In this document: in pieces, positions 36,144 to 45,830 of the stretch | Layout of the letters: each line of letters opens with the position of its first letter | How positions within the stretch are numbered: the first letter of the stretch is position 1 | The notes under the pieces: model-generated | The model's input: the letters and a program-made list of their open reading frames with translations, nothing else | Told to the model about the DNA's origin: nothing | Database searches by the model: none | Source: Opitutus sp. | Lineage (GTDB): Bacteria; Verrucomicrobiota; Verrucomicrobiia; Opitutales; Opitutaceae | Direction of reading: 5' to 3' | Length of the DNA stretch: 64,000 bases | Assembly (NCBI GenBank): GCA_024707325.1 | Contig: JANPZY010000004.1 | Location: forward strand, 310,001-374,000 | Made by a program: the position numbers and the translations under genes

Positions 36144-37031
36144 ATGAAACTCCGTCCGCTCACCGGCACCATCACGGCGCTTGTTACACCCTTTTATCAA
36201 CACGAGATCGCCTTCGACGAGCTCGCGAAACTCGTGGCGTATCAAATCAAAGGAGGCGTGAGCGGCCTCGTGCCCGTCGGCACGACAGGCGAGTCGCCCA
36301 CGCTGAGCCACGAGGAGCACATGGAAGTCGTGCGCGCGGTGGTCGCCGAGGCGCGCGGTCGCGTGCCGGTGATCGCCGGCACGGGTTCGAACTCCACGCA
36401 CGAAGCGGTCGAACTCACGCAGCTCGCGCACGCGGCCGGCGCAGACGCGATGCTCGTCGTCGCGCCTTACTATAACAAGCCGAGTCAGGAGGGCCTGTTT
36501 CGTCATTATTGCGCGGTCGCGGACGCGACGGACAAGCCGATCGTTCTCTATTCGATCCCGGGCCGCTGCGGCATCGAGATCAGCGTGCCGGTCGTCGAGC
36601 GACTCGCCGCGAAATACAAGCACGTGCGCTGGATCAAGGAAGCCGGCGGCAACGTGGAACGCGTCGATCAACTGAAGCAGGCCATGGGCGACGATATCGT
36701 GGTCCTGTGCGGCGACGACGCGTTGACGCTGCCGTTCATGGCGGTCGGCGCGGAAGGCGTGGTGAGTGTGGCCTCGAATCTTTTTGTCCGCGAAGTCGCG
36801 CAGCTCGTGAAGCTCGCGCGCGCCGACGAGTTCGCCAAGGCCGCGAAGCTGCACCGCAAACTCTACCCCGTTTTCAAGTCGCTCTTCATCGAGCCGAATC
36901 CGGTGCCGATCAAGGTCGCGCTCCAGCGCGCCGGCATCATCCGCTCGGCCGAAGTGCGCGCGCCGCTCTCCGAGATTTCGCCCGCCAATCTGCAGGCGCT
37001 CACGAAGGCTCTGGCCGCTCTCCGTAAATAA
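36144..37031 (+). CDS. dapA: 4-hydroxy-tetrahydrodipicolinate synthase
   Basis: 295 residues from ATG 36144. DapA condenses pyruvate with aspartate semialdehyde for lysine and peptidoglycan synthesis. It shows GLVPVGTTGESPTLSHEEH (pyruvate site), VVAPYYNKPSQEGLFRHY (catalytic Tyr), IVLYSIPGRCGIEI, and RWIKEAGGN, whose Lys forms the Schiff base. The C-terminal regulatory helices are present. The start is after a TTG in frame at 36132, less likely. It leads a dapA-dapB-ruvA operon. Confidence 0.97.
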   Translation: MKLRPLTGTITALVTPFYQHEIAFDELAKLVAYQIKGGVSGLVPVGTTGESPTLSHEEHMEVVRAVVAEARGRVPVIAGTGSNSTHEAVELTQLAHAAGADAMLVVAPYYNKPSQEGLFRHYCAVADATDKPIVLYSIPGRCGIEISVPVVERLAAKYKHVRWIKEAGGNVERVDQLKQAMGDDIVVLCGDDALTLPFMAVGAEGVVSVASNLFVREVAQLVKLARADEFAKAAKLHRKLYPVFKSLFIEPNPVPIKVALQRAGIIRSAEVRAPLSEISPANLQALTKALAALRK

Positions 37032-37034
37032 GCC

Positions 37035-37766
37035 ATGAGCACGCGAGTCATCATCAACGGCGCGAAGGGCCGCATGGGCCGCGCGCTTCTCGAGTCCGCG
37101 CAAGCGATGTCGCTGCCCGTCGCTGCCGCGCTCGATGCCGGCGACGATCTGGCGTCCGCCCTGCCCTCGGCTGACGTCATCGTCGACTTCAGCTCGCATC
37201 GCGCCACGCGCGGACTTTTGGAAGCCGCAGTCGCCGCGAAGAAACCGGTCGTGATCGGAACGACGGGGCACTCCGCCGAGGAGAAAAAGGAACTCCTCGC
37301 CCTCGCCTCGCAGATTCCGTGCGTGTGGGCCGGCAACTATTCCGTCGGCGTGAATCTCCTCTACGCTCTCACGCGTCGCGCTGCGAACGTGCTCGGCGCG
37401 GACTACGACGCCGAAGTGATCGAGATGCACCATCGCTTCAAGAAAGACGCCCCCAGCGGCACCGCTGCGCGTCTGCTCGAGATCATTCTCGAGGAGCGCA
37501 ACCTCGGGACCGACGCGCTTCGTCACGGTCGCGAAGGTATCACCGGCGAGCGCACGCAAAGCGAAGTCGGCATCCACTCGCTGCGTGGCGGCGATGTCGT
37601 CGGCGATCACACGGTGCTCTTCGCCGCGCTCGGGGAACGCGTGGAGCTCACGCACAAGGCCAGCGATCGCGGCATCTTCGCACGCGGTGCGTTGCGTGCC
37701 GCGCAGTGGGTCGTCACGCAGCCGGCCGGAGTTTACGACATGCAGGATGTGCTCGGGTTGAAGTAA
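37035..37766 (+). CDS. dapB: 4-hydroxy-tetrahydrodipicolinate reductase
   Basis: 243 residues. The Rossmann loop is INGAKGRMGRALLESA; VIDFSSH-like VIVDFSSHRATRG, VIGTTGHSAEEKK and GNYSVGVNLLYAL follow. EVIEMHHRFKKDAPSGTAAR is the substrate site with catalytic His and Lys. DapB is the next step after DapA, using NAD(P)H. It begins 3 bp after dapA and its stop TAA overlaps the ruvA ATG by one base. Confidence 0.97.
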   Translation: MSTRVIINGAKGRMGRALLESAQAMSLPVAAALDAGDDLASALPSADVIVDFSSHRATRGLLEAAVAAKKPVVIGTTGHSAEEKKELLALASQIPCVWAGNYSVGVNLLYALTRRAANVLGADYDAEVIEMHHRFKKDAPSGTAARLLEIILEERNLGTDALRHGREGITGERTQSEVGIHSLRGGDVVGDHTVLFAALGERVELTHKASDRGIFARGALRAAQWVVTQPAGVYDMQDVLGLK

Positions 37767-38371
37767 TGATTACTTCGATACAAGGCACGCTCGTCTCCGC
37801 CACGCCGCTGCACGCGGTGATCGAACTCAACGGCCTCGGCTACGAGGTGAACATCCCGGTCACGACCGCGGAAAAACTCCCCGATCCCGGCGCGACGGTG
37901 AAGCTGCACACCCTCGTGATCTATCGCGAGGACTCGCAGACACTCTACGGTTTCGCCACGCCGGCGGAGCGCGATTTTTTCCGTCTGATGATCGAGCACG
38001 TGACCGGGATCGGTCCGAAGTCTGCGCTGACGATCATGAGCCGCCTCTCACTACCGTTGCTCGAAAGCGCGATTCGCATGGGCGATGTGGCCACGCTCGC
38101 GAAATGCCCCGGCATCGGCAAAAAAACCGCCGAGCGGCTCGTTGTGGAGTTGAAGGCCAAGGTCGGCGCGTCCTCATCCAGCGATTCGATCGCTGTTGGA
38201 GGCTCGGAAGCAGAAGCACCCGCCGGTGAGAGCACGCACCGCGATGCGGTCGCTGCCCTCGTGGCCCTCGGCTATAAAGCGGCCGACGCGGATCAAGCCG
38301 TGCGCCGCGCCGCTCTGGCGCTCGGTGGTGGCGCGACCACCGAGGCATTGATCAAGAAAGCGCTGAACTGA
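37766..38371 (+). CDS. ruvA: Holliday junction branch migration protein RuvA
   Basis: 201 residues. Domain I: MITSIQGTLVSATPLHAVIE, GLGYEVNIPV, HTLVIYREDSQTLYGFAT. Domain II: two helix-hairpin-helix units, LMIEHVTGIGPKSALTI and TLAKCPGIGKKTAERLVVEL. Domain III, after an acidic Ser/Ala linker, is AVAALVALGYKAADADQAVR, the RuvB-binding UBA-like fold. RuvA holds the four-way junction while RuvB drives it. ruvB and ruvC are not here. The ATG overlaps the dapB stop, and the stop is immediately beside that of the convergent anti-sigma gene. Confidence 0.97.
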   Translation: MITSIQGTLVSATPLHAVIELNGLGYEVNIPVTTAEKLPDPGATVKLHTLVIYREDSQTLYGFATPAERDFFRLMIEHVTGIGPKSALTIMSRLSLPLLESAIRMGDVATLAKCPGIGKKTAERLVVELKAKVGASSSSDSIAVGGSEAEAPAGESTHRDAVAALVALGYKAADADQAVRRAALALGGGATTEALIKKALN

Positions 38372-39001
38372 TCAGCGCTGGAAACGGAAGGCCGTCATCT
38401 CGGCCTCCGGCGAAACGTCGCTTTGCTTGCGCAGCGAGAGATCCGACGGCTGGAACGCCGGCGGCGTCGAGAAGCGGAGCTGGTCGACCGGCACGGTCTG
38501 CAATTGCACGCGCTTCATCCAGTCGAGCGCGGGCGCCGCGCCACGCGTGGCGAGCAGCGGCTTGGGCTCGTTCATTTCCTGCAGAAGTCCGGAGAACGCC
38601 GGCTGCAACTCGACGCGCTCGGTCGCAGCCTGAACCGGCTGCGTTTGCTCGACCGCAGCGATCGCGGGAGCGGACTCCACAGGCTCGACGCTCTGACGAC
38701 CGACGAACACGAGCGCCAAACACGCGGCCGCGGCGAGACCACCGGTATACGCCGCCCACACGGGCACGCGGCGCTGCGGCGCGGGAAACGCGACGACTTT
38801 GGAAACTTCGGGCTCGGGCGCGGTCAGCGCACCCGATTCAGCGAGCATCGTGCACGCACGCTGCATCTGGCAGTATTCGCGGTAGATCCGGTGACGCTCG
38901 GGATTGCGCTGCACTTCGGCTTCAAGAAGGGCGGCCTCTTCGGCGCTGATCTCGTGATCTACGTAGAGATTCAGCAGCTCTATAAACTTTGACTCTTTCA
39001 T
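38372..39001 (-). CDS. Putative membrane anti-sigma factor
   Basis: 209 residues. The N-terminus, FIELLNLYVDHEISAEEAAL then YREYCQMQRAC, resembles anti-sigma domains of the zinc-finger group, although the usual HxxxCxxC is not complete. One TM helix, AAYTGGLAAAACLALVFVG, lies near residue 95, followed by a 95-residue extracytoplasmic part. It is 41 bp downstream of the ECF sigma gene in the same direction, the normal sigma/anti-sigma arrangement. Signal and protease are unknown. Confidence 0.75.
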   Translation of the reverse strand: MKESKFIELLNLYVDHEISAEEAALLEAEVQRNPERHRIYREYCQMQRACTMLAESGALTAPEPEVSKVVAFPAPQRRVPVWAAYTGGLAAAACLALVFVGRQSVEPVESAPAIAAVEQTQPVQAATERVELQPAFSGLLQEMNEPKPLLATRGAAPALDWMKRVQLQTVPVDQLRFSTPPAFQPSDLSLRKQSDVSPEAEMTAFRFQR

Positions 39002-39042
39002 GGCTAGCTTGGGACGGGTGTTCGGTCGGGGGACAAGAGGGG

Positions 39043-39654
39043 TCAGCTCTTGAATTTGAAATCTTCGCCGAGTTTGCTGCGGAGGCTCTCACGAGCGCGC
39101 GCGATGCGGCTTTTAACGGTGCCTACGGAGATGCCGAGAATCTCGGCAATTTCCTCGTAGGCCATGTTCTTCACGTTGCGCAAGATCAGGATTTCGCGGT
39201 GTTTCGCGCTAAGGCGATCCATGCCACGACTGATCCGCGAGACAAACTCCTGCGTCACAGCGATGTCGTCAGGAGTCTCGAGTTCGGCCGGGATGATCTC
39301 GGCCAGGGTTGTGGAGTTTTCGCTGCTCACCGGGGCGTCGAGTGAAACTGAAAAATCCCGCTTTCGCCGCCACCAATACCAGTAGCGGTTGCGCGCGAGA
39401 TTGGTCGCGATCTGGTAAAGCCAGGTCGAAAACGCCGACTCCCCGCGAAAGTTCACCAAGCCCCGGTGCGCGCGGATGAAAGCGTCTTGCGTGACCTCCT
39501 CCGCATCCTGCGCGTTGCGCAGAAGTTGGTGCACCATCGAGTAGATGCGGTCCCAATACCGGCTGACCATTTCGTCGAACGCCGACTGATCGCCATTCTT
39601 GAAACGGTCCACCAGCAGACGGTCGAGGGCCACTTCCTGGGCTTTGGAGGACAT
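39043..39654 (-). CDS. ECF RNA polymerase sigma factor
   Basis: About 203 residues from ATG 39654, with GAGG upstream; the frame opens to 39699. Region 2 has FDEMVSRYWDRIYSMVHQLL, then AEEVTQDAFIRAHRGL and FSTWLYQIATNLARNRYWYW. Region 4 has HREILILRNVKNMAYEEIAE, ILGISVGTVKSRIARARESL. It is a standard-length factor near the RpoE/SigW groups. It is presumably held by the downstream membrane anti-sigma factor and released on envelope stress. Confidence 0.92.
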   Translation of the reverse strand: MSSKAQEVALDRLLVDRFKNGDQSAFDEMVSRYWDRIYSMVHQLLRNAQDAEEVTQDAFIRAHRGLVNFRGESAFSTWLYQIATNLARNRYWYWWRRKRDFSVSLDAPVSSENSTTLAEIIPAELETPDDIAVTQEFVSRISRGMDRLSAKHREILILRNVKNMAYEEIAEILGISVGTVKSRIARARESLRSKLGEDFKFKS

Positions 39655-39830
39655 ACGTTCTGCCTCGGTGTGATGGGTGTATTTCTGGATTGTTCCCACG
39701 ATCTTGAGTGCGCTTGTGAGTCACCAACTCCGTGTATTTGGTCCGCGGAATTGCAACCTCGCGCATACGAGCCAAAAACTGCTTGCCATCGTCGGAACGC
39801 AAAACCCATTTTGCTTCTTCCACACTTCGG

Positions 39831-39905
39831 GGGTTGGTAGCTCAACGGTAGAGCAGCGTCCTTTTAAGTCGTTGGTTCTGGGTTCGAATCCCAGCCAACC
39901 CACCA
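39831..39905 (+). tRNA. tRNA-Lys (anticodon TTT)
   Basis: Acceptor GGGTTGG pairs with CCAACCC, the D arm is GCTC/GAGC, the loop CTTTTAA gives anticodon TTT, and the T arm is CTGGG/CCCAG with TTCGAAT. CCA is encoded. The anticodon stem GCGTC/GTCGT has a T-T mismatch at positions 30-40 and a G-T pair at 27-43. Confidence 0.95.
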
Positions 39906-39956
39906 GTGCTTGCCCTTCGCCCCGCGAGGCGTCATTTCCGTTCTAACCCGCACGCC

Positions 39957-40604
39957 ATGAAGCGACTTGTAATTGTCGAGGACCAGACCGCCATTCGCGA
40001 AATGCTCGTCGAAATCCTCCGACTGGATGCGAATTATCAACTCGTCGGCGAGAGCGGCGACGGCCAGAACGCTCTCACCCTCTGCCTCGACGTGAAGCCC
40101 GACCTTCTCGTCCTCGATGCCAAGCTCCCGGGCCTCAACGGCGTCGATCTGCTCCGCCGCATCAGCAAGAAACTGCCCGACATGCGCGTGCTCGTTTTTT
40201 CAGGCCACGAAAACCCGGTTCTCATCCGCGAGATGCTCGAGGCCGGCGCGCACGGCTTCGTCGAAAAGACCGCCGGCCTCTTCGAATTCAAGAAAGGCCT
40301 CGAGACCGTCGCCAACGGCGGCACCTACTTCGGCCCGGCCGTTGCTGCCCTGCTCCGCAACGTCGTCGCCAATCCTTCGGCGAGCAACACCTCCGATTTC
40401 CTGACCGATCGCGAACGCGAGATTCTCCAACTGGTGGCGGAAAGCCACAGCACCCGCGAGATCGCCGCCAAGCTCGGCATCAGCATCAAGACCGTCGACA
40501 ACCACCGCACCAATCTGATGCGGAAACTCAACCTGCACGACGTCGCCAGCCTCACCCGCTACGCCTTGGAGGTTGGCCTCATCGAGCCCAAGAAATCGCT
40601 GTAA
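39957..40604 (+). CDS. NarL/FixJ-family response regulator
   Basis: 215 residues. The receiver has LVIVEDQTAIREMLVEILRL, LLVLDAKLPGLNGVDLLRRI (acceptor Asp in VLDAK), VLVFSGHENP and GFVEKTAG. The HTH is LTDREREILQLVAESHSTRE then IAAKLGISIKTVDNHRTNLM, standard LuxR type. It is related to, but distinct from, the regulator at 29195. No kinase is adjacent. It sits between tRNA-Lys and the Pal lipoprotein gene. ATG 39957 is used since upstream codons run through the tRNA. Confidence 0.93.
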   Translation: MKRLVIVEDQTAIREMLVEILRLDANYQLVGESGDGQNALTLCLDVKPDLLVLDAKLPGLNGVDLLRRISKKLPDMRVLVFSGHENPVLIREMLEAGAHGFVEKTAGLFEFKKGLETVANGGTYFGPAVAALLRNVVANPSASNTSDFLTDREREILQLVAESHSTREIAAKLGISIKTVDNHRTNLMRKLNLHDVASLTRYALEVGLIEPKKSL

Positions 40605-40662
40605 TTACCTTGCCCGCCCTCGGGCTTGAGCCAATTACTTCCCCACGATCTTCGCCCTCCCA

Positions 40663-41223
40663 ATGAACAAAGTTTCGAAGCTTGTCCTTCTCGCCATTGC
40701 CGGTTCCGCGCTCCTCCTTGCGGGCTGCACCAAGAAACCGAAGCGCCCCGATCCGAGCGCCACGGTGCTCGGCCAGCAACCCGGCGGCGGCAGCGGCTCC
40801 CTCACTCCGACCGATGTTGGCGTGACGGCTGACCTCGACAGCGGCCTCCAACTGCGCGACGGCGTGATCGAGACCGAGGACAAGATCATCGGCCTCTTCC
40901 AGCCGGTCTATTTCGATTTCGACAAATCCAACATCAAGGAAACCGAGCGCGTGAAGCTGCAGGACGCTTCGAAGTATCTCAGCGAGAACACCCAGTATCG
41001 CATCCTCCTCGAAGGCCACTGCGACTGGCGCGGCACCGCCGAATACAACCTCGGCCTCGGTGACCGCCGCGCCAACGCCGCTCGTCAATACCTCCTCTCC
41101 ATCGGCGTGCCCGCCGCGAAGATCGAAACGCTTTCCAAGGGCAGCCTCGACGCCGCCACGAACGCCGACGACGCCACCGCCGCCAAGGATCGCCGCGCGG
41201 AGATCGTGATCCTGAAGAAGTAA
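40663..41223 (+). CDS. pal: Peptidoglycan-associated lipoprotein (Pal/OmpA family)
   Basis: 186 residues. Signal peptide with lipobox LLLAGC near residue 22, a Gly/Pro linker, then the OmpA-like domain: VYFDFDKSNIKETERVKLQD, YRILLEGHCDWRGTAEYNLG with the HxDxRG peptidoglycan-binding residues, LGDRRANAARQYLLSIGV and KDRRAEIVI. It tethers the outer membrane to the wall. The Tol partners are not nearby. A strong terminator follows, then array D. Confidence 0.93.
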   Translation: MNKVSKLVLLAIAGSALLLAGCTKKPKRPDPSATVLGQQPGGGSGSLTPTDVGVTADLDSGLQLRDGVIETEDKIIGLFQPVYFDFDKSNIKETERVKLQDASKYLSENTQYRILLEGHCDWRGTAEYNLGLGDRRANAARQYLLSIGVPAAKIETLSKGSLDAATNADDATAAKDRRAEIVILKK

Positions 41224-41250
41224 TTTTCTTCCTCTTTCGAAACTTAAAAA

Positions 41251-41276
41251 GCCCCGGATTGCTCCGGGGCTTTTTT
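41251..41276 (+). terminator. Rho-independent terminator of pal
   Basis: GCCCCGGA (41251-41258) and TCCGGGGC (41263-41270) with a four-base loop, preceded by A5 and followed by T6. It can act in both directions. Confidence 0.95.
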
Positions 41277-41315
41277 GTTTGGTCACAAGATTCTGAATAC
41301 ACGCAAACCGGGTCG

Positions 41316-41469
41316 CCCCAAAGTGCGCACACGGTCGCGCCTGTGTCCGCACCAAGTCGGAACAAGGTGCGGACAGGGTCGAGCCAAGGTCCGTCCCGAG
41401 TCGAGCCACTGTCCGGCTTGAGTCGGGACGAGGTCCGCACCAGGTCGAGTCCGGGTGCGGCTCGACTTG
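41316..41469 (-). repeat. 22-bp tandem array D (7 units, minus orientation)
   Basis: Seven units in exact register, 41316-41469, reading in the unit sense on the minus strand; each plus-strand unit ends GTCG or a variant. A further decayed unit may precede it from 41294. Cores include GTGCGCAC, GTCCGCAC, GTGCGGAC and GTCCGTCC. It lies between convergent genes, ending 4 bp from the stop of the M20 peptidase. Confidence 0.88.
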
Positions 41470-41473
41470 AGGC

Positions 41474-42848
41474 TTAGCCGCGCGCGACGCGCTCGAGGAT
41501 CCGCTTCGTGGTCTCGATGCCCTTCTTCATGACATCGAGGTTAAAGCTCTCGTTGGGCGCGTGCAGGTTGTCCTCAGGCAGGAACAGACCGAACATCACC
41601 GAATCGAGGCCCGTGACGCGCTTGATATCGGCGATGATCGGCACGCTGCCGCCTTCGCGCAGATAGATCGGAGCGCGTCCCCAAACTTCGGATACAGCCT
41701 CGTCGGTCGCGCGAAACGCGCGCGCGAGCACCGGCGACTGATCCTTCGGCGTGTTGGAGCGGCCCGGCGGCACAACCACGTAGGGATCGCCCTTGTGCTG
41801 ATCGACGAACTCGAGCTTCACACCCGACGGCGTGCGCGCACGGATCGCGTCGATCACGAGCTGCTTGATCCTGTCGGGGTTCTGATTGGGCACGAGCCGG
41901 CAGCTGATCTTAGCGAACGCCTTGCTCGGGATCACCGTCTTGGTGCCCTCGCCCTGGTAGCCGCCGCCGATGCCGTTGATTTCGAGCGTGGGCTGGAAAC
42001 GCACGGCCTCGAACGGCGAAAAACCGGGCGGCGTGTAGAACGCATCGATACCGAGAAATTCTTTGTAGGCCTTTTTCATCGCCACCGAGCTTCTTCAGCT
42101 CCTCCCGCTCCCAGGGATGCACATCGAGCACGTCGTCGTAGAAACCGGGCACGTTCACGCGACCGTCCGGCGTGTGCAGCGAGGCGAGAATCTCCGCGAG
42201 CGCCTGAATCGGATTGCGGAGAACGCCGCCGTGCAGGCCGGAGTGCAGATCACCCTTGGCGCCGGTTACGTGCACGTCAAAGAGCGCGAGACCACGAAGT
42301 CCGGCGGTGATGACGACTTGCTGCTCATTGGGCAGCGCGGTGTCGGAGAGGAAAACGAAATCGGCTTCACGAAGTTTGTCCGCATAGCGTTCGAGAAACT
42401 TCGGAAAGCTCGGGCTGCCCATCTCTTCCTCGCCTTCGATGAGGAAGGTGATTCGCAGCGGCACGTTCGGCTGTTCTTCGAGCAGCTTCGCGACCGCGGC
42501 GATGTTCGTCATCAGCGGTCCCTTATTATCGGCCGCGCCGCGGCCGTAGATGCGATTGCCGATGATCGTCGGCTCGAAGGCCGGCGTTTTCCAGAGATTC
42601 AGCGGATCGGCGGGCTGCACGTCGTAGTGGCCGTAGATCACCACGTGCGGCCAGGAGGGATCGCCTTTGCGCTGCGCGAAAATGATCGGGTGCAGCTCGG
42701 TGTGCACCGCTTCGACTTCGAAGCCGAGCGAACCCAGCAGATCGGTCACAAACGTCTGGGCGCCGCGCATGCCTTCCTTCGCGGCGGAATCGGTCGAGAT
42801 GCTGGGGTGGCGGATGAACTCCTTCAGTTTTTCGATCGGGTCAAACAT
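41474..42848 (-). CDS. M20-family metallopeptidase (dipeptidase-like) (frameshifted)
   Basis: The 5' part (ATG 42848) has VVIYGHYDVQPADPLNLW, YGRGAADNKGPLMTNIA and FLIEGEEEMGSPSFPKFLER, which supply the two-zinc ligands and the catalytic Glu. After GLHGGVLRNPIQALAEIL the frame breaks near 42085 (ctcggtgg on the minus strand); dropping one G joins ELKKL to VAMKKAYKEFLGIDAF. The 3' part has PTLEINGIGGGYQGEGTKTV, YLREGGSVPII and a C-terminal NLHAPNES, the last zinc ligand His. The corrected length is about 457 residues, usual for this group. It probably cleaves dipeptides. Confidence 0.92.
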
Positions 42849-42900
42849 GCCGCAGCGTGACGCAACTCACGCCGGGTCGCCAATCGAAATGCGCCACAAA

Positions 42901-43701
42901 TCAGGAGCGTTTCTTGTTCTGTTCGTAGATCGGCACGACCTCGGGCATCATCGCCTCCAGATCCTGGATACGCTTCGAATCCGAAGGATGCGTGGAGAGA
43001 AACGCCTCGAGTTTGCTGCCACCGCCGCCCTTTTGCGCGGCCATCTTTTTCCAGAACGAAATCGCGGCGCGCGGATCGTAGCCGGCCTTCGCGGCATAGA
43101 TCGCACCCATCCGGTCTGCTTCGCTCTCGTTGCCACGCGAATGCGGCAACACGCGACCGACGGTCGTCGCACCGCCGTAAGCGAGCTGGAAGAGCTGCAC
43201 CGCCTGCGGGCTGTAACGGGTTTCCGCGATCGCGGTGCCCAATGCGCCGACGCCAGAAATCACCATGCTCTCCGACATGCGCTCGGCGCCGTGCCGCGCG
43301 ATCACATGGCCGATCTCGTGCCCCATCACGATCGCGAGCTCATCGTCGCTCGTGGCGAGTTTCAGGAGCCCGGTGTAAACGCCGACCTTGCCGCCCGGCA
43401 GCGCGAAGGCGTTCACCTGATCCGAATCGAACACCACGAACTCCCATTGCGCATTGGGCATCGCTGAGCCCACGACCTTCGCGATGCGCTCGCCCACTTT
43501 CTTCACGCGGGCGTTTTGCGCAGCGTCCTTGGAAACTTTCTCCTGCGAGCGGATCTCTTGGAACGACTGTTCACCAAGCTGGGTTTCCTGACCTTCGGAA
43601 ATCAGCACGAGCGACTGGCGGCCGGTGACGGGGTTGGTGTAGCAACCCGCGACAAAAACCGCGGCCGCCGCAACGAGACCGAGAACGTAGGAGCGTTTCA
43701 T
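42901..43701 (-). CDS. M48-family metalloprotease lipoprotein
   Basis: 266 residues. Signal peptide with lipobox VFVAGC, then NPVTGRQSLVLISEGQE, the opening typical of YcaL/LoiP-like proteases. The zinc site is VMGHEIGHVIARHGAERM, and the third ligand Glu is in GNESEADRMGAIYAAKAGYD. THPSDSKRIQDLE is conserved in the family. It likely trims misfolded envelope proteins at the outer membrane. It follows purH by 44 bp and precedes the M20 gene in the same direction. Confidence 0.92.
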   Translation of the reverse strand: MKRSYVLGLVAAAAVFVAGCYTNPVTGRQSLVLISEGQETQLGEQSFQEIRSQEKVSKDAAQNARVKKVGERIAKVVGSAMPNAQWEFVVFDSDQVNAFALPGGKVGVYTGLLKLATSDDELAIVMGHEIGHVIARHGAERMSESMVISGVGALGTAIAETRYSPQAVQLFQLAYGGATTVGRVLPHSRGNESEADRMGAIYAAKAGYDPRAAISFWKKMAAQKGGGGSKLEAFLSTHPSDSKRIQDLEAMMPEVVPIYEQNKKRS

Positions 43702-43745
43702 GGGGAATGGGGTTGGCGAAAACGACAGCCCGGCGCCGCGGCGGT

Positions 43746-45305
43746 TCAATGCTTAAAGTGACGCACGCCGGTGAACACCATGGCCATGCCACGCTCATCG
43801 GCAGCGGCGATCACCTCGGCATCACGCACGGAGCCGCCCGGCTGAATCGCCGCCGTCGCGCCCGCATCGGCCGCGGCGATGAGGCCGTCTGCAAACGGAA
43901 AGAGCGCTTCGCTGGCGACGACGGAACCCTTGAGATCGAGGCCCGCTTCGCCGGCTTTCCACACGGCGATGCGCGAACTGTCCACGCGCGCCATCTGACC
44001 GGCGCCGACGCCGAGCGTCTGCTCGCCGCGCACGTAAACGATGGAGTTCGACTTCACGTGCTTGCCGACTTTCCAACCAAAGAGCATCCCCGCCCACTCT
44101 TCCGGTGTGGGCTCGCGCTTCGTGACGACCTTGAAGTTGCGCACGTTGTCCTGGCTGCGATCTCGATCCTGCACGAGCACGCCACCGACGACCGAGCGGA
44201 TTTCCTGCAACGCGTCCGCGCCGATGCCGCCCTTGGCGATCATGAGGCGCAGGTTCTTCTTCTTGGAGAAAATCGCGAGAGCTTCGTCGCTGAAACGAGG
44301 CGCGATGATTACCTCGGTGAAGATCTCGGCGATGGTCTTCGCGAGTTCACCGCCGAGCGTCTGATTGACGATGATGATGCCGCCAAACGGTGCCTGGCGG
44401 TCCGTGGCGTAGGCTTTTTCCCACGCTTCCTCGAGCGTGTCGGCGCTCGCGACGCCACACGGATTCGTGTGCTTGAGGATCGCGACGGTCGGGCGCTCGA
44501 ACTCGCCGATCAGGTAGGTCGCCGACGTGATATCGAGAATGTTGTTATACGAGAGTTCCTTGCCCTGCAGCTGCTCGAAGTGCTCATGGAACGTGCCGTA
44601 GAGCGCGGCCTTTTGGTGCGGATTTTCACCGTAGCGAAGCGCCTGCGCCTTCTTCCAGGACAGCGTGAGCTCCGCGGGCAGACCGCTGAGCGCGTCGAGA
44701 TCGGGAGCCTCCGCCTGGGCCGCGAGGTATTTGGCGATCGCGGTGTCGTAGCTGCCGGTGCGTTGGAAAACTTTCAGCGCGAGCTTGCGGCGCAGTGACT
44801 GCAGTTTCGCCGGCTCGGTCTGCTCGGCGTCGAACGCTGCGATCACGTCATCGTAGTCGGCCGGATCGCACACGACCGTGACGCTCTCGTGATTCTTCGC
44901 CGCGCTGCGCAGCATCGAAGGTCCGCCGATATCGATATTCTCGATCGCTTCCTCGAAAGAGACGTTGGGCTTCGCGACGGTTTCCTCGAAAGGATACAGG
45001 TTCACCACCACGAGATCGATCAGCTCGATGTCGTTCTTCGCGGCCTGCGCGAGGTGTTCCTCTTTGTCGCGACGGCAGAGCAAGCCGCCGTGGATCTTCG
45101 GGTGCAGCGTCTTCACGCGGCCTTCCATGATTTCCGGGAAGCCCGTGTGCTGACTCACCTCGGTGACGGGCAGGCCCTTTTCGGCGAGCAGCTTGGCGGT
45201 GCCACCGGTCGAGAGCAGTTTGTAACCGTGTTTCGAGACGAGCGCCGAAGCGAAATCGACGAGACCACGTTTGTCGCTGACAGAGAGAAGCGCGAGTTTG
45301 GCCAT
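43746..45305 (-). CDS. purH: Bifunctional AICAR formyltransferase/IMP cyclohydrolase
   Basis: 519 residues, standard length. The IMP cyclohydrolase domain is first: [48 protein letters not shown] and [20 protein letters not shown]. The formyltransferase domain has [25 protein letters not shown] and the C-terminal [18 protein letters not shown]. PurH catalyses the last two steps of IMP synthesis. ATG 45305 is the family start. It is divergent from apaG. Confidence 0.97.
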   Translation of the reverse strand: MAKLALLSVSDKRGLVDFASALVSKHGYKLLSTGGTAKLLAEKGLPVTEVSQHTGFPEIMEGRVKTLHPKIHGGLLCRRDKEEHLAQAAKNDIELIDLVVVNLYPFEETVAKPNVSFEEAIENIDIGGPSMLRSAAKNHESVTVVCDPADYDDVIAAFDAEQTEPAKLQSLRRKLALKVFQRTGSYDTAIAKYLAAQAEAPDLDALSGLPAELTLSWKKAQALRYGENPHQKAALYGTFHEHFEQLQGKELSYNNILDITSATYLIGEFERPTVAILKHTNPCGVASADTLEEAWEKAYATDRQAPFGGIIIVNQTLGGELAKTIAEIFTEVIIAPRFSDEALAIFSKKKNLRLMIAKGGIGADALQEIRSVVGGVLVQDRDRSQDNVRNFKVVTKREPTPEEWAGMLFGWKVGKHVKSNSIVYVRGEQTLGVGAGQMARVDSSRIAVWKAGEAGLDLKGSVVASEALFPFADGLIAAADAGATAAIQPGGSVRDAEVIAAADERGMAMVFTGVRHFKH

Positions 45306-45394
45306 GGGGAAAACGTCAGTTTCTGCGGTCGCGCAATTCCGCAGCAAGCCCGAAACCCGCTTGCTCGCGCGAGAATCCCGGCTCTTTTTGCGCT

Positions 45395-45781
45395 GTGTCT
45401 TCGAACTCCAGCGAAGTCCCAGGATTGACCGCGCGACTCGACCGGCTGGCCTACCATCATGGCGGGCCGAGCCTGCCGGAAGACAAGCCGCACGCGTTCA
45501 TCTATTTCATCACGATCCGCAACGGCTCCGACCGCACGGTCACGCTGCTCGGCCGCAAATGGGTCGTCGTGCACGCCGACGGCAGCCGGCTCGTGATCGA
45601 GGGCGACAAGATCGTCGGCGAAACTCCGCGCCTCGCGCCCGGTGAGCAATTTTCCTACAACAGCTACCACGTGACCGGCTGCGATGCGACGGCACACGGT
45701 TCGTTTCACGGTGTGGACGAGGAAGGCCGCAAGGTCCACGTGATGTTGCCGCCGTTTGCGATGGTGGTGCCGCCGGCGTGA
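45395..45781 (+). CDS. apaG: ApaG-domain protein
   Basis: 128 residues from GTG 45395. It matches the ApaG (DUF525) beta-sandwich: [60 protein letters not shown]. ApaG proteins are linked to diadenosine tetraphosphate or cation effects, but the biochemical role is unsettled. The stop is 50 bp before the beta-CASP gene, in the same direction. Confidence 0.88.
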   Translation: MSSNSSEVPGLTARLDRLAYHHGGPSLPEDKPHAFIYFITIRNGSDRTVTLLGRKWVVVHADGSRLVIEGDKIVGETPRLAPGEQFSYNSYHVTGCDATAHGSFHGVDEEGRKVHVMLPPFAMVVPPA

Positions 45782-45830
45782 AAAACGTTCTCGTTCTCAC
45801 GCTCATTCTCGTTTCCCTTCGGCCGGATAC

